Shown: in pieces, positions 44,971-55,699 of the stretch | Layout of the letters: the number at the start of each line of letters is the position of its first letter | How positions within the stretch are numbered: the first letter of the stretch is position 1 | NCBI RefSeq assembly: GCF_964204645.1 | Contig: NC_134036.1 | Coordinates: forward strand, 1,426,001-1,490,000 | DNA: 64,000 bases | Direction of reading: 5' to 3' | Source: Tubulanus polymorphus | Taxonomy: Eukaryota > Nemertea > Palaeonemertea > Tubulaniformes > Tubulanidae | The notes under the pieces: model-generated | Databases searched by the model: none | What the model was told of the DNA's origin: nothing | Seen by the model: the letters and a program-made list of their open reading frames with translations, nothing else | Made by a program: the position numbers and the translations under genes

Positions 44971-45654
44971 AAAACGTTTTGGCATTATCCACCCATAGAT
45001 CAACGGCAAGAGATAATCATTGTTCGAGCACCGTCTAGTAATGCAGGGATAGTAGGTGACAATGCAGGAATAATAGGTGGCGTTGTGGCTGGTTTTATAT
45101 TATCATTGGTGCCTGCTATTCTAGTTCTATGTGTAGTATGGAGGTACGAGTGAATAGTGGTGACCTCTGTAATTAAAATCACGTATCATTTGACAACCGT
45201 CCGATGCCCCTTAACTTTTTTCACATCTTGCAGACACAGCAGGTTCAAAACTAGGCAAACAACGAACAATGCAGAAATAGAGTATGATTCATCTTCTGTT
45301 GAAAATATTGACAGACGGCCATTCGCAAGACTAGAGGTTATCCCAAGACAAGAACATGTTAACCCTGCATTATCAATAGGTTTGTATATAATGAAGCTTG
45401 AAAAGTTAAAGCCTAATAATATTTTTAACAACAAAGATTCTTCTTCACGTAGAAAGCTCCATGTATCACAATATCTATGATGATCCGGAAACGGAATACG
45501 ATCAGCAAGATGGCGAGGAAAAGTTGCTACTGTGATTAATCGTGACCTCTTGTTTATTTTCTATTTATAGGAACAATACAAGTTACTGAAGTTACTGCAT
45601 GATTTGATGATATTGTATTTACAAGGACACGACACTTATGTGAACCTTAGTTAG
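44971..45654 (+). pseudogene. RPTP-D: collapsed fourth RPTP copy (membrane, juxtamembrane and last exon only)
   Basis: Exons matching the RPTP genes: membrane exon 44971-45143 (KTFWHYPPIDQ ... TM ... VVWR), juxtamembrane 45234-45379, the next juxtamembrane exon from 45453 (SSMYHNIYDDPETEY), and the final exon 45571-45654 (EQYKLLKLLHDL ... DTYVNLS, stop 45652-45654). The ectodomain and both PTP domains are missing. Within the exon from 45453 a deletion of about 23 nt shifts the frame to a TGA at 45533-45535, and the next sequence jumps to the last intron. It is more diverged from A-C than they are from each other, so it is an older copy. A very short TM peptide is conceivable but a remnant is more likely. 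Confidence 0.8.
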
Positions 45655-46814
45655 AATTATGACTGGAAATGGAAAACATTTAGTGAATTTGAGAAACGGC
45701 GACCGGAAATACTACTTAACACCTCCTGAGATCCGGAACTAGAAAGGACGCGTTTTTAGCCAAAGGGTGGCGCCGCTGTAGCTGCGATAATTGTATTGCT
45801 TATTCTACATTTTATGTTTATGTTTTACAATTGTAAATACTTCTTGATGTTTTCTCTGTATAGCACTCGTTGAGGTGATCAGTGTAAATAGATTTTATTT
45901 CATTTCATTTAATTATATGAGCAACTGTTCATTCGCTCTTATTTTGTTTTATTGAAAATATAAACGGATTTCTTGTAGATAATGATTAACGCAGCTTTCG
46001 TTAGGGAACCCCGCCGGTCCGTGGCTTAGTTCAGTCGGTTTTGGTAGTACAGGCCATTCATTGGGACCAGCACAGATTGAGTACAGATTGACTAAGAAAT
46101 TTGACTGAGCCAGGCCACGACCCGGCATCCTCTCAAAGCAAAGTCGAAATCGACATATAAATCGATTTCATTGTGTTTCATTATATATAGTTTAGAATGT
46201 GTGATATTTAATCATTCAATCTATCTTTAAAAAAATAACCTTAACATTTTCTTAGTGTAATTTCTCAAAATAACTTTTACCAAGTTTTACAAAACCTGTG
46301 ATACCTAATCATACGATGGAGAGACATAGACAGCTTATAAATTATATAACTTGCTGAGCATATCGAAAAAACAATGGATTTTATATCATACAAAGGAGTC
46401 TGATATTGCTATGTTTGAAATCATTTAGTTGTATCCATTTAGAAGAAAATATAACTCGATTTCATTAAAGGCCTATGGTTTGGATTTGTGTGATATTAAA
46501 TCATTCAATCTATCTTAAGAAAAAAGTAACCTTAACGTCTTCTTATTGTAATTTCTCAAAATAACTTCGACCAAGTTTTATAATCTGTGATACCTACTCA
46601 TGCGATGGACAGCATATAGACAGGTATTAGACAGCCTATAGACATATCCTGTCGACGCGAATAAACGGCTGAGCAGTTACTTCTCAATAAAAATAGCTTT
46701 TACACATTTCAAAGGACTCGAATATATTATACTTGTTTTTTTTTCATAAATTGTTTATAAGTTAACATAAAATTTTCTCTGAGATATCGATTTATCTATT
46801 ATATCCAACAAATT
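45655..46814. other. Non-coding region with repeats downstream of the cluster
   Basis: Contains a dispersed repeat (46015-46165) and a direct duplication of about 165 bp (46165-46330 and 46455-46620, spacing about 290 bp, sharing atcattcaatctatctt and aatttctcaaaataactt). No gene seen. Confidence 0.5.
46015..46165 (+). repeat. Dispersed repeat with a possible tRNA-like head (SINE candidate)
   Basis: Begins gtccgtggcttagttcagtc, resembling a tRNA A-box (TGGCttAG). A convincing B-box is not seen. A related fragment lies at 44735-44830. Confidence 0.35.
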
Positions 46815-48235
46815 TACAATAAAGACCGAAGTTTGAGAATGGGGCCTTGAATATGCGAATTCCGCCTTTGTTGGTGGTTATACGCTACAAGTTGCCCCAG
46901 ATAAATAGCTACATTATCCGCCTTTATTGTTGTCTTATTTCGGTCGTTCGAATGTTTGAATGAAAATATCGATCGGTTATTGTAAGGTGTTAGATAAATG
47001 CTAGGACAAGATGGCGGCACGTACCAAAAGTCTATTATAACCAGTTGGTACGAGGAGACAGTTTGTTGTTTGGCGTCTTTCGAGGAATGTTCGAACAGTC
47101 GGAGTTAGACAGATTAAAGAGAGAGGAGAGAATGAAAATAGTTGACTTTCCAATAAACTCAATGGATACAATTCACCACTACACAAAATGCGGAAGTGTT
47201 CAAGAGACAGGCAGTGCGCGGTTCATCCGTTAGATGTCGCCTCGGTAATAGCATCCGACAAAAATTCAGAAGTGAATTTAAAGAAGGTAAGAACAGTTTA
47301 TAAGAATTTATTTCCAATACAAGTGGTTAGAATTTGGAGGTTTCGGCGCCGTTTACATATAGGTGGTTTTCAATGTTGTCCAATTAACATAAACATCCGT
47401 ACAAGGTGTTGATTTTTTTCAATTGGCCAAAGATCCATCTTTCGTCCTGGGCATTTGTGATTTAGGATTTCATAATTTTGTCCAGTAAGAAAAAATCAAA
47501 AACCGATATAAAAGAGAAAAACAATCATCTTTTTTTAATATATTAATATTTTATTGACAAATATTTCAATTCCACATGTTACATTTCGTGTGTTCAATAG
47601 TTCGAATAAAATATCATTTTTAAAGAATAATTCAATTCAAAAACGACGACATTTCAGAAAAAAGACATATTTAGACAATTTAGACAGACATACAGTGAGA
47701 CAGGGCCCTCGAGAGAGATACAATTAATCAATACCGGGGGGGTCGGGGGGGTTAGAAGTTGCATTTATCTTACTTCGGTTTTATAGTAGATAGTAGAAAT
47801 ACTTATGTATAATATTGATAATTCTCAGTATGATGTCATTGGGTGATTTATGAAGGTGGCCATTTTGTTTTCTCCTCGATTTAATGAACGCCTCCATTTA
47901 TCACTCAATGACATCATTATCTTGTTTAAAAACTAACCAATTAGAAGCCGCCTCATTAATTATTCATTGAAATATCTATATTTTGAATATATGTTAATTA
48001 GGCACTGATTAATAGATTATAAAATTTCAATCTTGCTTTTCCTATGACGGTTTACACCGCTAGATGGCGAATGGATCTTTCCAACGAAGGGTTCTGAAAT
48101 CTTGCTTTGTATTTATTTGTCTTCAATGGCAGGCTATCATGTCCGCTAGGTGGCGCATTGAGCTCGTTTTTGTATGCGATACCTCTAAATCTTTGCTAGA
48201 CGATTTTTGCATATGATATATTGAATATTTCTCTC
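46815..48235. other. Unassigned region
   Basis: Around 46990-47290 is a promoter-like sequence (aagatggcggcacg) followed by short open frames on the + strand and a possible donor gaag|gtaaga near 47286. None gives a recognisable protein. A G-rich pair of runs (47736-47751) could form a quadruplex. 47880-48230 is AT-rich with two CTCF-like motifs. Confidence 0.3.
48057..48155 (+). promoter_or_regulatory. Two CTCF-like motifs
   Basis: CCGCTAGATGGCG (48057-48069) and CCGCTAGGTGGCG (48143-48155) both fit the core CCRSYAGRKGGCR on the same strand. CTCF is conserved across bilaterians. Binding is not shown. Confidence 0.4.
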
Positions 48236-48240
48236 ACTTT

Positions 48241-48405
48241 TTCATGATAATGATATATGATAATTAATTAGTGTTATAACTCTTATCTTTATAACAAAGC
48301 TACGCGCGTTAATGATAACATTATCATCACGATCGATAAAGTTATCGTTATCATTCATGATAATATCGGTTACTTCTGAATAATATGATATATATGATAA
48401 ATATT
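48241..48405. promoter_or_regulatory. Cluster of GATA-type motifs just 3' of the cholinesterase gene
   Basis: About ten GATAA/TTATC words in 165 bp, several in inverted pairs (taatgataacattatcatc, aaagttatcgttatcattc). It may be an enhancer or simply AT-rich chance. Confidence 0.3.
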
Positions 48406-48447
48406 ATGAGTGATCACGTGATACGGACTATTCGACGATCACGAGTG

Positions 48448-51409
48448 TCAGTTGCGTAGGAACAGAGCATTGTTGATAATGTAGAAAACGATGACGAAAA
48501 CAAACGATGAAAATGACGACGTTGCCGACAAAAATGGAGGAGAACCGGAAGTCCCTGAGTTTTTACATTTTTCGTGCAATTCTGTAAACAAGAGAAAAAC
48601 GGAATTGATTACTACTAGCGACACCTAGCGGACTAGGATTAAGTAGAGACAACTAGGACACTTACCCAATGAGGCTGTAAGTTGAGGTATATAATAGTTC
48701 CAGAAGGCACATTGTTCAAACCGGGCCGCCTGGCCGGTTTTGGGGGACTCTTTTTTATTCCACAATACCACGTACTCTTTACCGTTTGTAGTATATTTAG
48801 GCCATTCGACCGACGCGTTTGCTTCGTCTGGCCTCGATTTGTTCGGGTCGCTGAAATGGAAAATTAAAGAAAAAAGAATTACTTTAATTTCAATTTTGTT
48901 CCGTTCGCAAAAGAATTAAGCCTTTTGTTTGTATGGTCACTAGGGGGCATTGAATAGCAGAGTTAGTTATATTTAACTGAAAAGTCGTAGCTCGTGACAT
49001 GTTCTTCGATTGTGGTCGGTTTCAAGGCTATTAGATCTTGTATATGGTCACCAGGGGGCGTTGAATAACATAATTCAATTTGAAGGTTGTAGCTCGTAAC
49101 ATGTTATATGATTGTGGCGAGTTCTGCGGTCATTGATTTTTGCATATGGTCACCAGGGGGCGTTGAATAACATAATAACGAATATTCAATTGGAAAGTTG
49201 GAGCTCATGACATTTTCTATGTTTGTGGTCGATGAGTGCCTTAAAAACGAATTTAAATTGTATTTAGAATACAGTATAACGATAGTTTACCCAGTCCTGG
49301 CGAAATTCGCCCAGAATTTCATCATTCGATTCGCGATGTTAATGTCAGCCTCTTTATAGCCTAAATTCGTGTTCAGAGGTAAACCGAATATGAATTCGAT
49401 TTCGTAACCGTGCATTACGCCCATCCACGTCGGCCACGGATTCTTAGACGATCTATGGAAAAATCTGCAAAATAAACAAGAGGAAAAAGGCTAAAAACAG
49501 ATTGAAAAGGACATTTAGAAAAAAAAACAATCGCAATGGAAACTTTCTTTTTTATTTCTTAGTTGAAATTTGAAAACGGAAAAGGAAATGTTTCTGATAG
49601 TTTCTATGTTATGTCTTTATGTATCTGCGTATTGCTGTTCTCTAGCTGTGAGGTGGGAGGGTGTTAACCAAGGTTCTATACTAGCTCCTCTATTGTTGGC
49701 GGCTGTTCTAATCACTCGCTCCACTCCCACTGGTCACGCAGCTGGTCACTGAACCGAACATGACACCACCAGAAGAACTAATCAGGACTCTGTCCGAGCA
49801 CAAGTGACCATAAGCGGCGCCGTGGCTTAGCGGTTAAAGCGCCTGTCTAGTAAACAGGAGATCCCCGGTTCAAATCCGGGCGGTGCCTTTATTTCCTTTA
49901 ATTTTTTAAAATCTTTTTCTGTTGGTTTTACGCACTTGGTTCGTTTTCGTGCATACGACATTATTGGGATTTTTTTATGGCTCATAATGGAAACAATCTT
50001 CCATTCGGGCTGAACCGGTTGGGAGGAGGATGTCCAACATGTACATGTGCATTTCAGTATGACGTTACATATAATTACCTGTACATGTACGCGTCCTGGT
50101 TATCCAACGCGTAGGAATCGAGTAAGGAATGAACCGGACAAATAAAATTAAAATCGCCGACAATATCGTCAACAATGTCGCGATACGAGCCGCTGTCGTT
50201 TGGCAACCACGAGCGAACGTATTCGAAATCTACGGCGTCGTTGAATAGCGTGCTGTTTGAACGTAACGCGAGTTTCAGCGCCTCCTCGTAGCCCTTACGG
50301 TCCCCCGTACTCGAACCGTCAAACGGGAATATGTGTTGCATTCCGTACATCATGAAATAGATACCTTCATCTTTGTTCGTGCCGGCCAGCACCGGACATT
50401 TTTTAAACTCTTTCGCTTTCATCGATTCTTCGGGCGTTTTTTCTATGAAATACCCGTCGACAACCGGCGATACGGGCAAGTCGAAAAAAAATGGAGAGGC
50501 CACTACCTCCCATTGGACGTTCGCCAGACGATCAGACGGAATCGTCTTCATGCAGGCGACCGTTTCGGCTCGCGTATCGCGATCGCATTTCACCAGTTTA
50601 GCGATACGAGTCGCGCGATCGATTTGGTCCTCTTTCGATCGCAAGGCGTACGGACTGGTGGCGCTAGAGCTCTGCATGATCGCTCGGTGAAATAGCGGTT
50701 TGGTCAACGGCGATATCAGGTGAAACGCTACGCTCGCTGCGCCTGCGCTCTCGCCGAATATCGTAATGCTGTTCGTATCGCCGCCGAAAGCTGCGATATT
50801 GTCCTTGACCCACTTTATCGCCACGTATTGATCCAACAATCCGTAGTTGCCAGGCGCCTCGTCACCTAGGTAATAAAACCCGAATATGCCTACTCGGTAT
50901 TGCATAGAGACGACAATGACATCTTGATTGGTGGTCAGGTAACTGGCGTCGTAAATTTTCAAGGTCGCCGTTCCGGAGTAGAATCCACCCCCGTAGATCC
51001 AAACCATCACCGGATATTTCTTCAGGGCAGTTTTAGCGTTCGCGGGCGTCCAGATGTTCAAATATAGACAGTCCTCGTGAACGGGCGTGTTCGGGTTCCA
51101 CATTTCGACACCAGGGAATCGTTCGTACATGTCGTCGGTGATTTGCATACACGAGTTCGGCTGCTTCGTCGCGTCTATCACGCCGGACCATTTCGGAATG
51201 GGCACCGGACGCTGGAATCGTAAATCGCCGACGGGCGGTTTGGCGAACGGGATTCCCAGAAACTGATCGACCGACGAGGGCATAAACTCGACGTTCTTAC
51301 GGGTACCGCGTACGGCGCCAGATGGCGTGTCGACCATGACATCATCGATAGCAGTTGCTAATGACGTCATCGACGCCAGCAGAAACCAAGCGCAAATGGC
51401 GCCTACCAT
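48448..51409 (-). CDS. ACHE: Acetylcholinesterase (cholinesterase, GPI-anchor-type C-terminus)
   Basis: Four coding exons on the - strand, 607 aa: 51409-50079, 49464-49291, 48850-48666, 48581-48448; phases fit and the total is 1824 nt. Hydrolyses acetylcholine (type-B carboxylesterase family). Visible: signal peptide [20 protein letters not shown]; catalytic Ser in FGESAGA, Glu in NKDEG, His in MHGYEIEF; choline-site Trp in EMWNPN; peripheral-site Trp in VQWEVV; disulphide cysteines NSC/EDC, KC/AC and FNFIC/QCAFW. The acyl pocket keeps one Phe but has Leu for the second ([15 protein letters not shown]), so larger choline esters may be accepted. The last exon has one free Cys (EKCKNSG), small residues and a hydrophobic end, the pattern of a GPI-anchored dimer. 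An acceptor at about 51440 (gtttcag) implies an upstream untranslated exon. The ATG is at 51409; an in-frame GTG just upstream is not needed. Confidence 0.88.
48932..49190. repeat. Imperfect tandem repeat (three units, about 102-111 bp) in the last large intron of ACHE, each with a CTCF-like motif
   Basis: Units start near 48932, 49043 and 49145, sharing tatggtcacYagggggcRtt and gctcRtRacatgtt. Motifs at 48937-48949, 49048-49060 and 49150-49162 (TCACCAGGGGGCG or TCACTAGGGGGCA) differ from the CTCF core only at the first base. An opposite-strand near match is at 48619-48631. Confidence 0.6.
49816..49888 (+). tRNA. tRNA-Thr (anticodon AGU)
   Basis: 73 nt. Acceptor stem GGCGCCG/CGGTGCC, D stem GCTT/AAGC, anticodon stem CCTGT/ACAGG with loop CTAGTAA (anticodon AGT), T stem CCCGG/CCGGG with loop TTCAAAT, discriminator T. 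A-box and B-box are intact. It reads ACU (and by A34 deamination ACC, ACA) threonine codons. It lies in the first coding intron of ACHE, on the other strand. No CCA is encoded, as expected for a eukaryote. Confidence 0.95.
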
Positions 51410-51440
51410 CACGGATTTGCCGTTACCGTTGACGTCACCT

Positions 51441-52357
51441 GAAACGACAGATTAATATCTAGAGTAAGGATTAGAATTTAAACTATGGATTAGTCCGATC
51501 TCGAAATTTTGTCGCCCATAGAATTTCCAACTTCATAATTTCTATAAATTTTTTTGCGTTACGTTACAACGTTTTTTGACGTTTCTTTTTTCTAAGATTT
51601 TTTCTCATATTCTTACGTTGGGATATATTGAATGACCACATTCTAGGAATACCACCACAGTTTGAGTTCAATCAGTTCTATCAGATCATTAGAAATATTG
51701 TTTTCTTTTTAGTTTTGAACTTGATATGCACTTGTTATATATAGGTAGGTCTTGATCCGGGGATTTCAGGAATCGTAAATTGCCCTCACAGCTTGGATTC
51801 GTTCACAGTCGGCGCCCTGCACCCAGTTTCACAAAAGAGATTAAGACCTAAATCGATTTGAGTAACTGAATTAACACAAAAATTAAGCTTGTTTAAGAAT
51901 TAAACCTTTTTTTGAAGCTGGGCCCAGGACGATAGGACGAATCCAAGTCGTAGCCGGGCAATTTCCGATCCGTAATACTAATGCGAACGATAAACTAAAG
52001 TAGCATGTCGACTGACTGATGATGGGTGACTGATGACGGATACACCATCTGTAACTCGGATGTTGAAACTGCCACATTGTCGCAATTACAGCTACAATAA
52101 TAGCGTCGATCGTGTGATAGTCTGTGTTTAAACCTGTCAATGTAAATATTATCATATCTCTCTATTTGACGCGTTACTCGCCGGTGATTCCCTATGATTC
52201 CTGCAGATTCTTTACGCTTTTATTGCCATACGTATGTAATATTTCTGTTAGGAGTAGTCAACCTTGATTAGTGCTCTCGGTATACCGATGAGATATACGT
52301 CACGAAACCAGGCACAACACTGTTGAACTACGCAATGGTTCGCGAGAGACGAGTTAG
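51441..52357. other. Upstream region of ACHE, no confident gene
   Basis: Includes a diverged short inverted-repeat element at about 51820-51925 (ends cccagtttcacaaaa and its counterpart ttttgaagctggg). It must contain the ACHE 5' untranslated exon(s) and promoter, or these lie further right; I cannot place them. Confidence 0.4.
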
Positions 52358-52555
52358 ATATAAATCCAACAATTACGATATATCGAAAAGTCTTTTGAAA
52401 ATATCAAAACGTTTGAATTTATTGAAAAAACGAATTTTCGGTTTTTCACTATAAACCCTTTATCAAGGAAAATGAAAGGAAATTCGGATTTTTGATAGAT
52501 TTCAACATTTTGATATCTTTTAAAGACTTTTCGATACTTGTGAGATTTATATCTA
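52358..52555. repeat. Fold-back element of about 200 bp
   Basis: The left arm (agatataaat ... cgaaaagtctttt ... atatcaaaa, 52358-52413) is repeated inverted on the right (ttttgatatc ... aaagacttttcg ... gatttatatct, 52507-52555). The middle has ccctttatcaagg near ttttcggtttttc, a Penelope-end-like pattern. Confidence 0.7.
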
Positions 52556-53228
52556 ACAACTCTTAAGATTGAACAAAACCCACAATGGACGATATAACGA
52601 TTTACACTTCCGCTTCCTCCCTGCCCGTGGATAAGATATCTTCGAATTTTTTATTTTTTTGTAAAATGTTTGGTGATGGTTTGTTTTTCGTAGGTGTTTT
52701 AACCTTGACCCCTTCCAACATTTCGCATAAACTCCTTCGTGCACGCAGTATCTCCTATTTCAATCTCGATATATCAAGTCGATATTGAGATGACGTAGGT
52801 CTCAGTGAGAGTGTGACGTCTTCTTAGTTGCGATCTCTATTTTTGTAGATTAAAGGAATCTCGTGTTTCGCTCCTATTGATCTTCGCGCGCATGCGCACA
52901 CGATCGCGTTTGATCGGCGAAACGAAAATAGAAAATTTCTCTATTTTTCGAGAACACGGTGAAATGTGAGACGGGCACAGGGGAGCGAGTGTCGTGGTGG
53001 ATATCATACCTAGGTCTTAACAAAACCGATCGATACTTCAACCTTCTGGTAACATTATATTCCACCATTCATTAGCGATACTCCCATAGAAGCAGATGAT
53101 ACATACTCGAGTTACAACTGTTAATATCTATGAAAAAAGAACACGTTCGACTTGACTTATAAAACCTGATCTGATATCAATACGCAGCCTGAAACCTGCA
53201 GCCTGTCAGATTAGAAAGATATTATATC

Positions 53229-53735
53229 AGCTGACCAGTTCAAAAACTGATCGTCCACACTTCACATGTATTCAGTGCTTCACCTGAGACATTTCTAATT
53301 GAAAATGAACTACAAACACCAGCCATTAGACATTTTATCACTTTCAAAAACTGATCGTCCACACTTCACATGTGTTCAATGCTTCACCTGAGACATTTCT
53401 AATTGAAAATGAACTACAAACACCAGACATTAGATATTTTATCAGCACAATTTCAAAAACTAATCGTCCACACTTCACATGTGTTCAGTGCTTCACCTGA
53501 GACATTTTTAATTGAAAATGAACTACAAACACCAGACATTAGACATTTTATCAGCACAATTTCAAAAACTGATCGTCCACACTTCACATGTGTTCAGTGC
53601 TTCACCTGAGACATTTCTAATCGAAAATGAACTACAAACACCAGACACGAGACATTTTATCAGCACACTTTTCATAAACTGATCGTCCACACTTCACATG
53701 TGTTCAGTGCTTCACCTGAGACATTTTAATTAAAA
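53229..53735. repeat. Satellite array 1, about 109-bp unit, 5 copies
   Basis: The word tcgtccacacttcacatgt recurs at 53251, 53355, 53464, 53573 and 53683 (steps 104, 109, 109, 110). Consensus also has cttcacctgagacatttcta and aatgaactacaaacaccaga. The same unit reappears at 59190-59515. Confidence 0.95.
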
Positions 53736-55374
53736 AAAACCACCCGGTTCATTCAGTAAATTTTCACTCATTCCTAACTTGACAATTCAACAAATAAATG
53801 TAGTAAACAAAATAGTTTCTTACCCAACATGATTTAGATCACAGGATATCTTTAGTATCTGGTGTCGTCTCGATCTGTAGACGGCCAGAAATTACAACAG
53901 GTCGAACTTGTACTGGTCTTTAAATACATTTCTGGGACAAACTCGTTTATTTTATTCATAGCTCGATAAACTAAATATATCGTCCTTTTCATAGACAACG
54001 CCGAACTAAAGAAAGACTCAATGTGTATCATAAATGACATTATTAAATGTTTTATGTTTTCGATTTATTATTCCATTCATTTGACAGTATATTTTTGTAG
54101 ACCAGGGGCTCTAGAATTCAAGGGTGATGGAAGTTCCAGGGCTCCATGATTCGCATCACAAAAAAACCGGTTTTGCCCAGAACTATTGAAACGAACTCGA
54201 TATAAGTCTAGTTTGTTGTGTAGTATATATAGTCTGTTTCTAATTATGTAAGGTTATATATTTTCCACTTTTAATGATTTTGCATTTTCTATTCATAGAA
54301 CATCTTTTGTTATTCATTTTTTCGTTTCATTATTAGGACGCGGATTTCTATGTTATTGGCCTTTTGACATTTTTCCAAAATAGTTACACATTCACTATAA
54401 TACAATAGGGATACTTAGAATTAATTTCATAATTAAGATTTTGGGCATTTACTAGAACGGCCTCCATGTACACATTCAGACGTAATGAATAGATTATAAT
54501 ATCAATATCCACGAAAGTTAAAAGACAAAAAAATTGTTTATCAAGAATTAAAATAAAAATCGCAGTTATTGAATGCACCACTAGGAAGTAAAATTTCTTT
54601 TTTTTAGATAATTAATCGTTTCAATTTTCTTGAATATTTACACATTTAACACATCAACAACGATGGTCTTTAATGAGAAAGCTTATTATTTCTACTTAGA
54701 AATAAACTTGTGATAAAATTCTAGTCATTTAGTAGAACAGCCGCAATGTATACAATCAGGGGTAGAGAATAGATTAAAGTATTAAAAATCCGCTAAAATT
54801 AAAAAATCTAAAAAAAGAGAAATATGTATTTATGGCATTCACTCATAGGAAGTTTTCATTTTAATCTCTAATCTTGGAGGTCAACCGTTAATCTCCAATA
54901 AAACAATAGTCCTGCTGGAATGACCCCTGGGCCCGGTTTCATGGACAAGTTTTTAACCAAAATATCTGCCTGAACTGACGAGCTCGTGTTCAACTTCCGG
55001 CGTCATTTCAAAATCCTAAAAAGAAACATGTCCACGCCCAACTTTTAGCAGTAAAAATCTCTCTATCGAAAAGCGAATGAATAATCATACCCTTAGAAAA
55101 TGATAATAAGAAAAGAAACGTACCCAAAGATAAAGACTGAAATAAATCCACCGCTGGAATGTGAGGTCCAACTATTTCTACGCAAATTCGGCGAATGAAT
55201 TTATTAAGATGCTGAACTCGCTTTAAATTCGTGCGAACCGCTTCCGTTAAAAATTACATCAGATACGACGTGTCGAAATTAACATTTAGCGATTAGAAAG
55301 ATTTAGAACAAGGCCGAACGGGGACGGCGCGACCTCCAACAATTCGCATACGTTTAAACTACATTTTATAGTAT
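53736..55374. other. AT-rich region, no gene seen
   Basis: Only short open frames with no recognisable product. Contains an isolated gggcccggtttcatggaca motif near 54929, a partial end of the gggccc-type inverted-repeat element family. Confidence 0.4.
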
Positions 55375-55580
55375 CAAAATTGATGTCCTATATATGGTGC
55401 CAAACTTTAGGCTAGAAAAAATGATACTTTGTTTCTCATCATATCTGTTGAGTTAAAAAGTTGACCCGGCCGGCCGCCTATCTACCCTGCACATTACTTT
55501 TTTTTAAATCGATATCAAGCTAACAATAACAACCCGACAGTTATAGAAATGAACTGATTATAAATTTTATTGCTGATAAC
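55375..55580 (-). repeat. Dispersed repeat 'DR1' copy, reverse orientation
   Basis: Has gatactttgtttctcatcat, ctatctaccctgcacatta and acagttatagaaatgaactg in reverse order relative to 15490-15670. A second partial copy follows at about 55600-55690. Confidence 0.65.
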
Positions 55581-55699
55581 AAAAATGACCTCGCCAATAC
55601 GTAGAACACTATAAATCGATATCAATCTAACACTATATAACAGACCCGGCAGTTATAGAAATGAACCGATTAAAAATACTACTCAGGCCAGCGAAAAAC

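Noticed and set aside
47001-47412. Three short overlapping + frames after an ATGGCGGCACG start-like sequence
   Set aside because: The ATGGCGGCACG frame stops after nine codons and the others need frameshifts; no recognisable domain. Possibly a first exon, but unsupported.
49570-49752. [12 protein letters not shown] in a short + strand frame, resembling the reverse-transcriptase GxPQGSxLxPLL motif
   Set aside because: Only a dozen residues match, no flanking RT blocks or catalytic YxDD are present, and the frame lies in an ACHE intron; too little to call a retroelement.
50333-50695. + strand frames of 105-120 codons
   Set aside because: Antisense shadows of the large ACHE exon.
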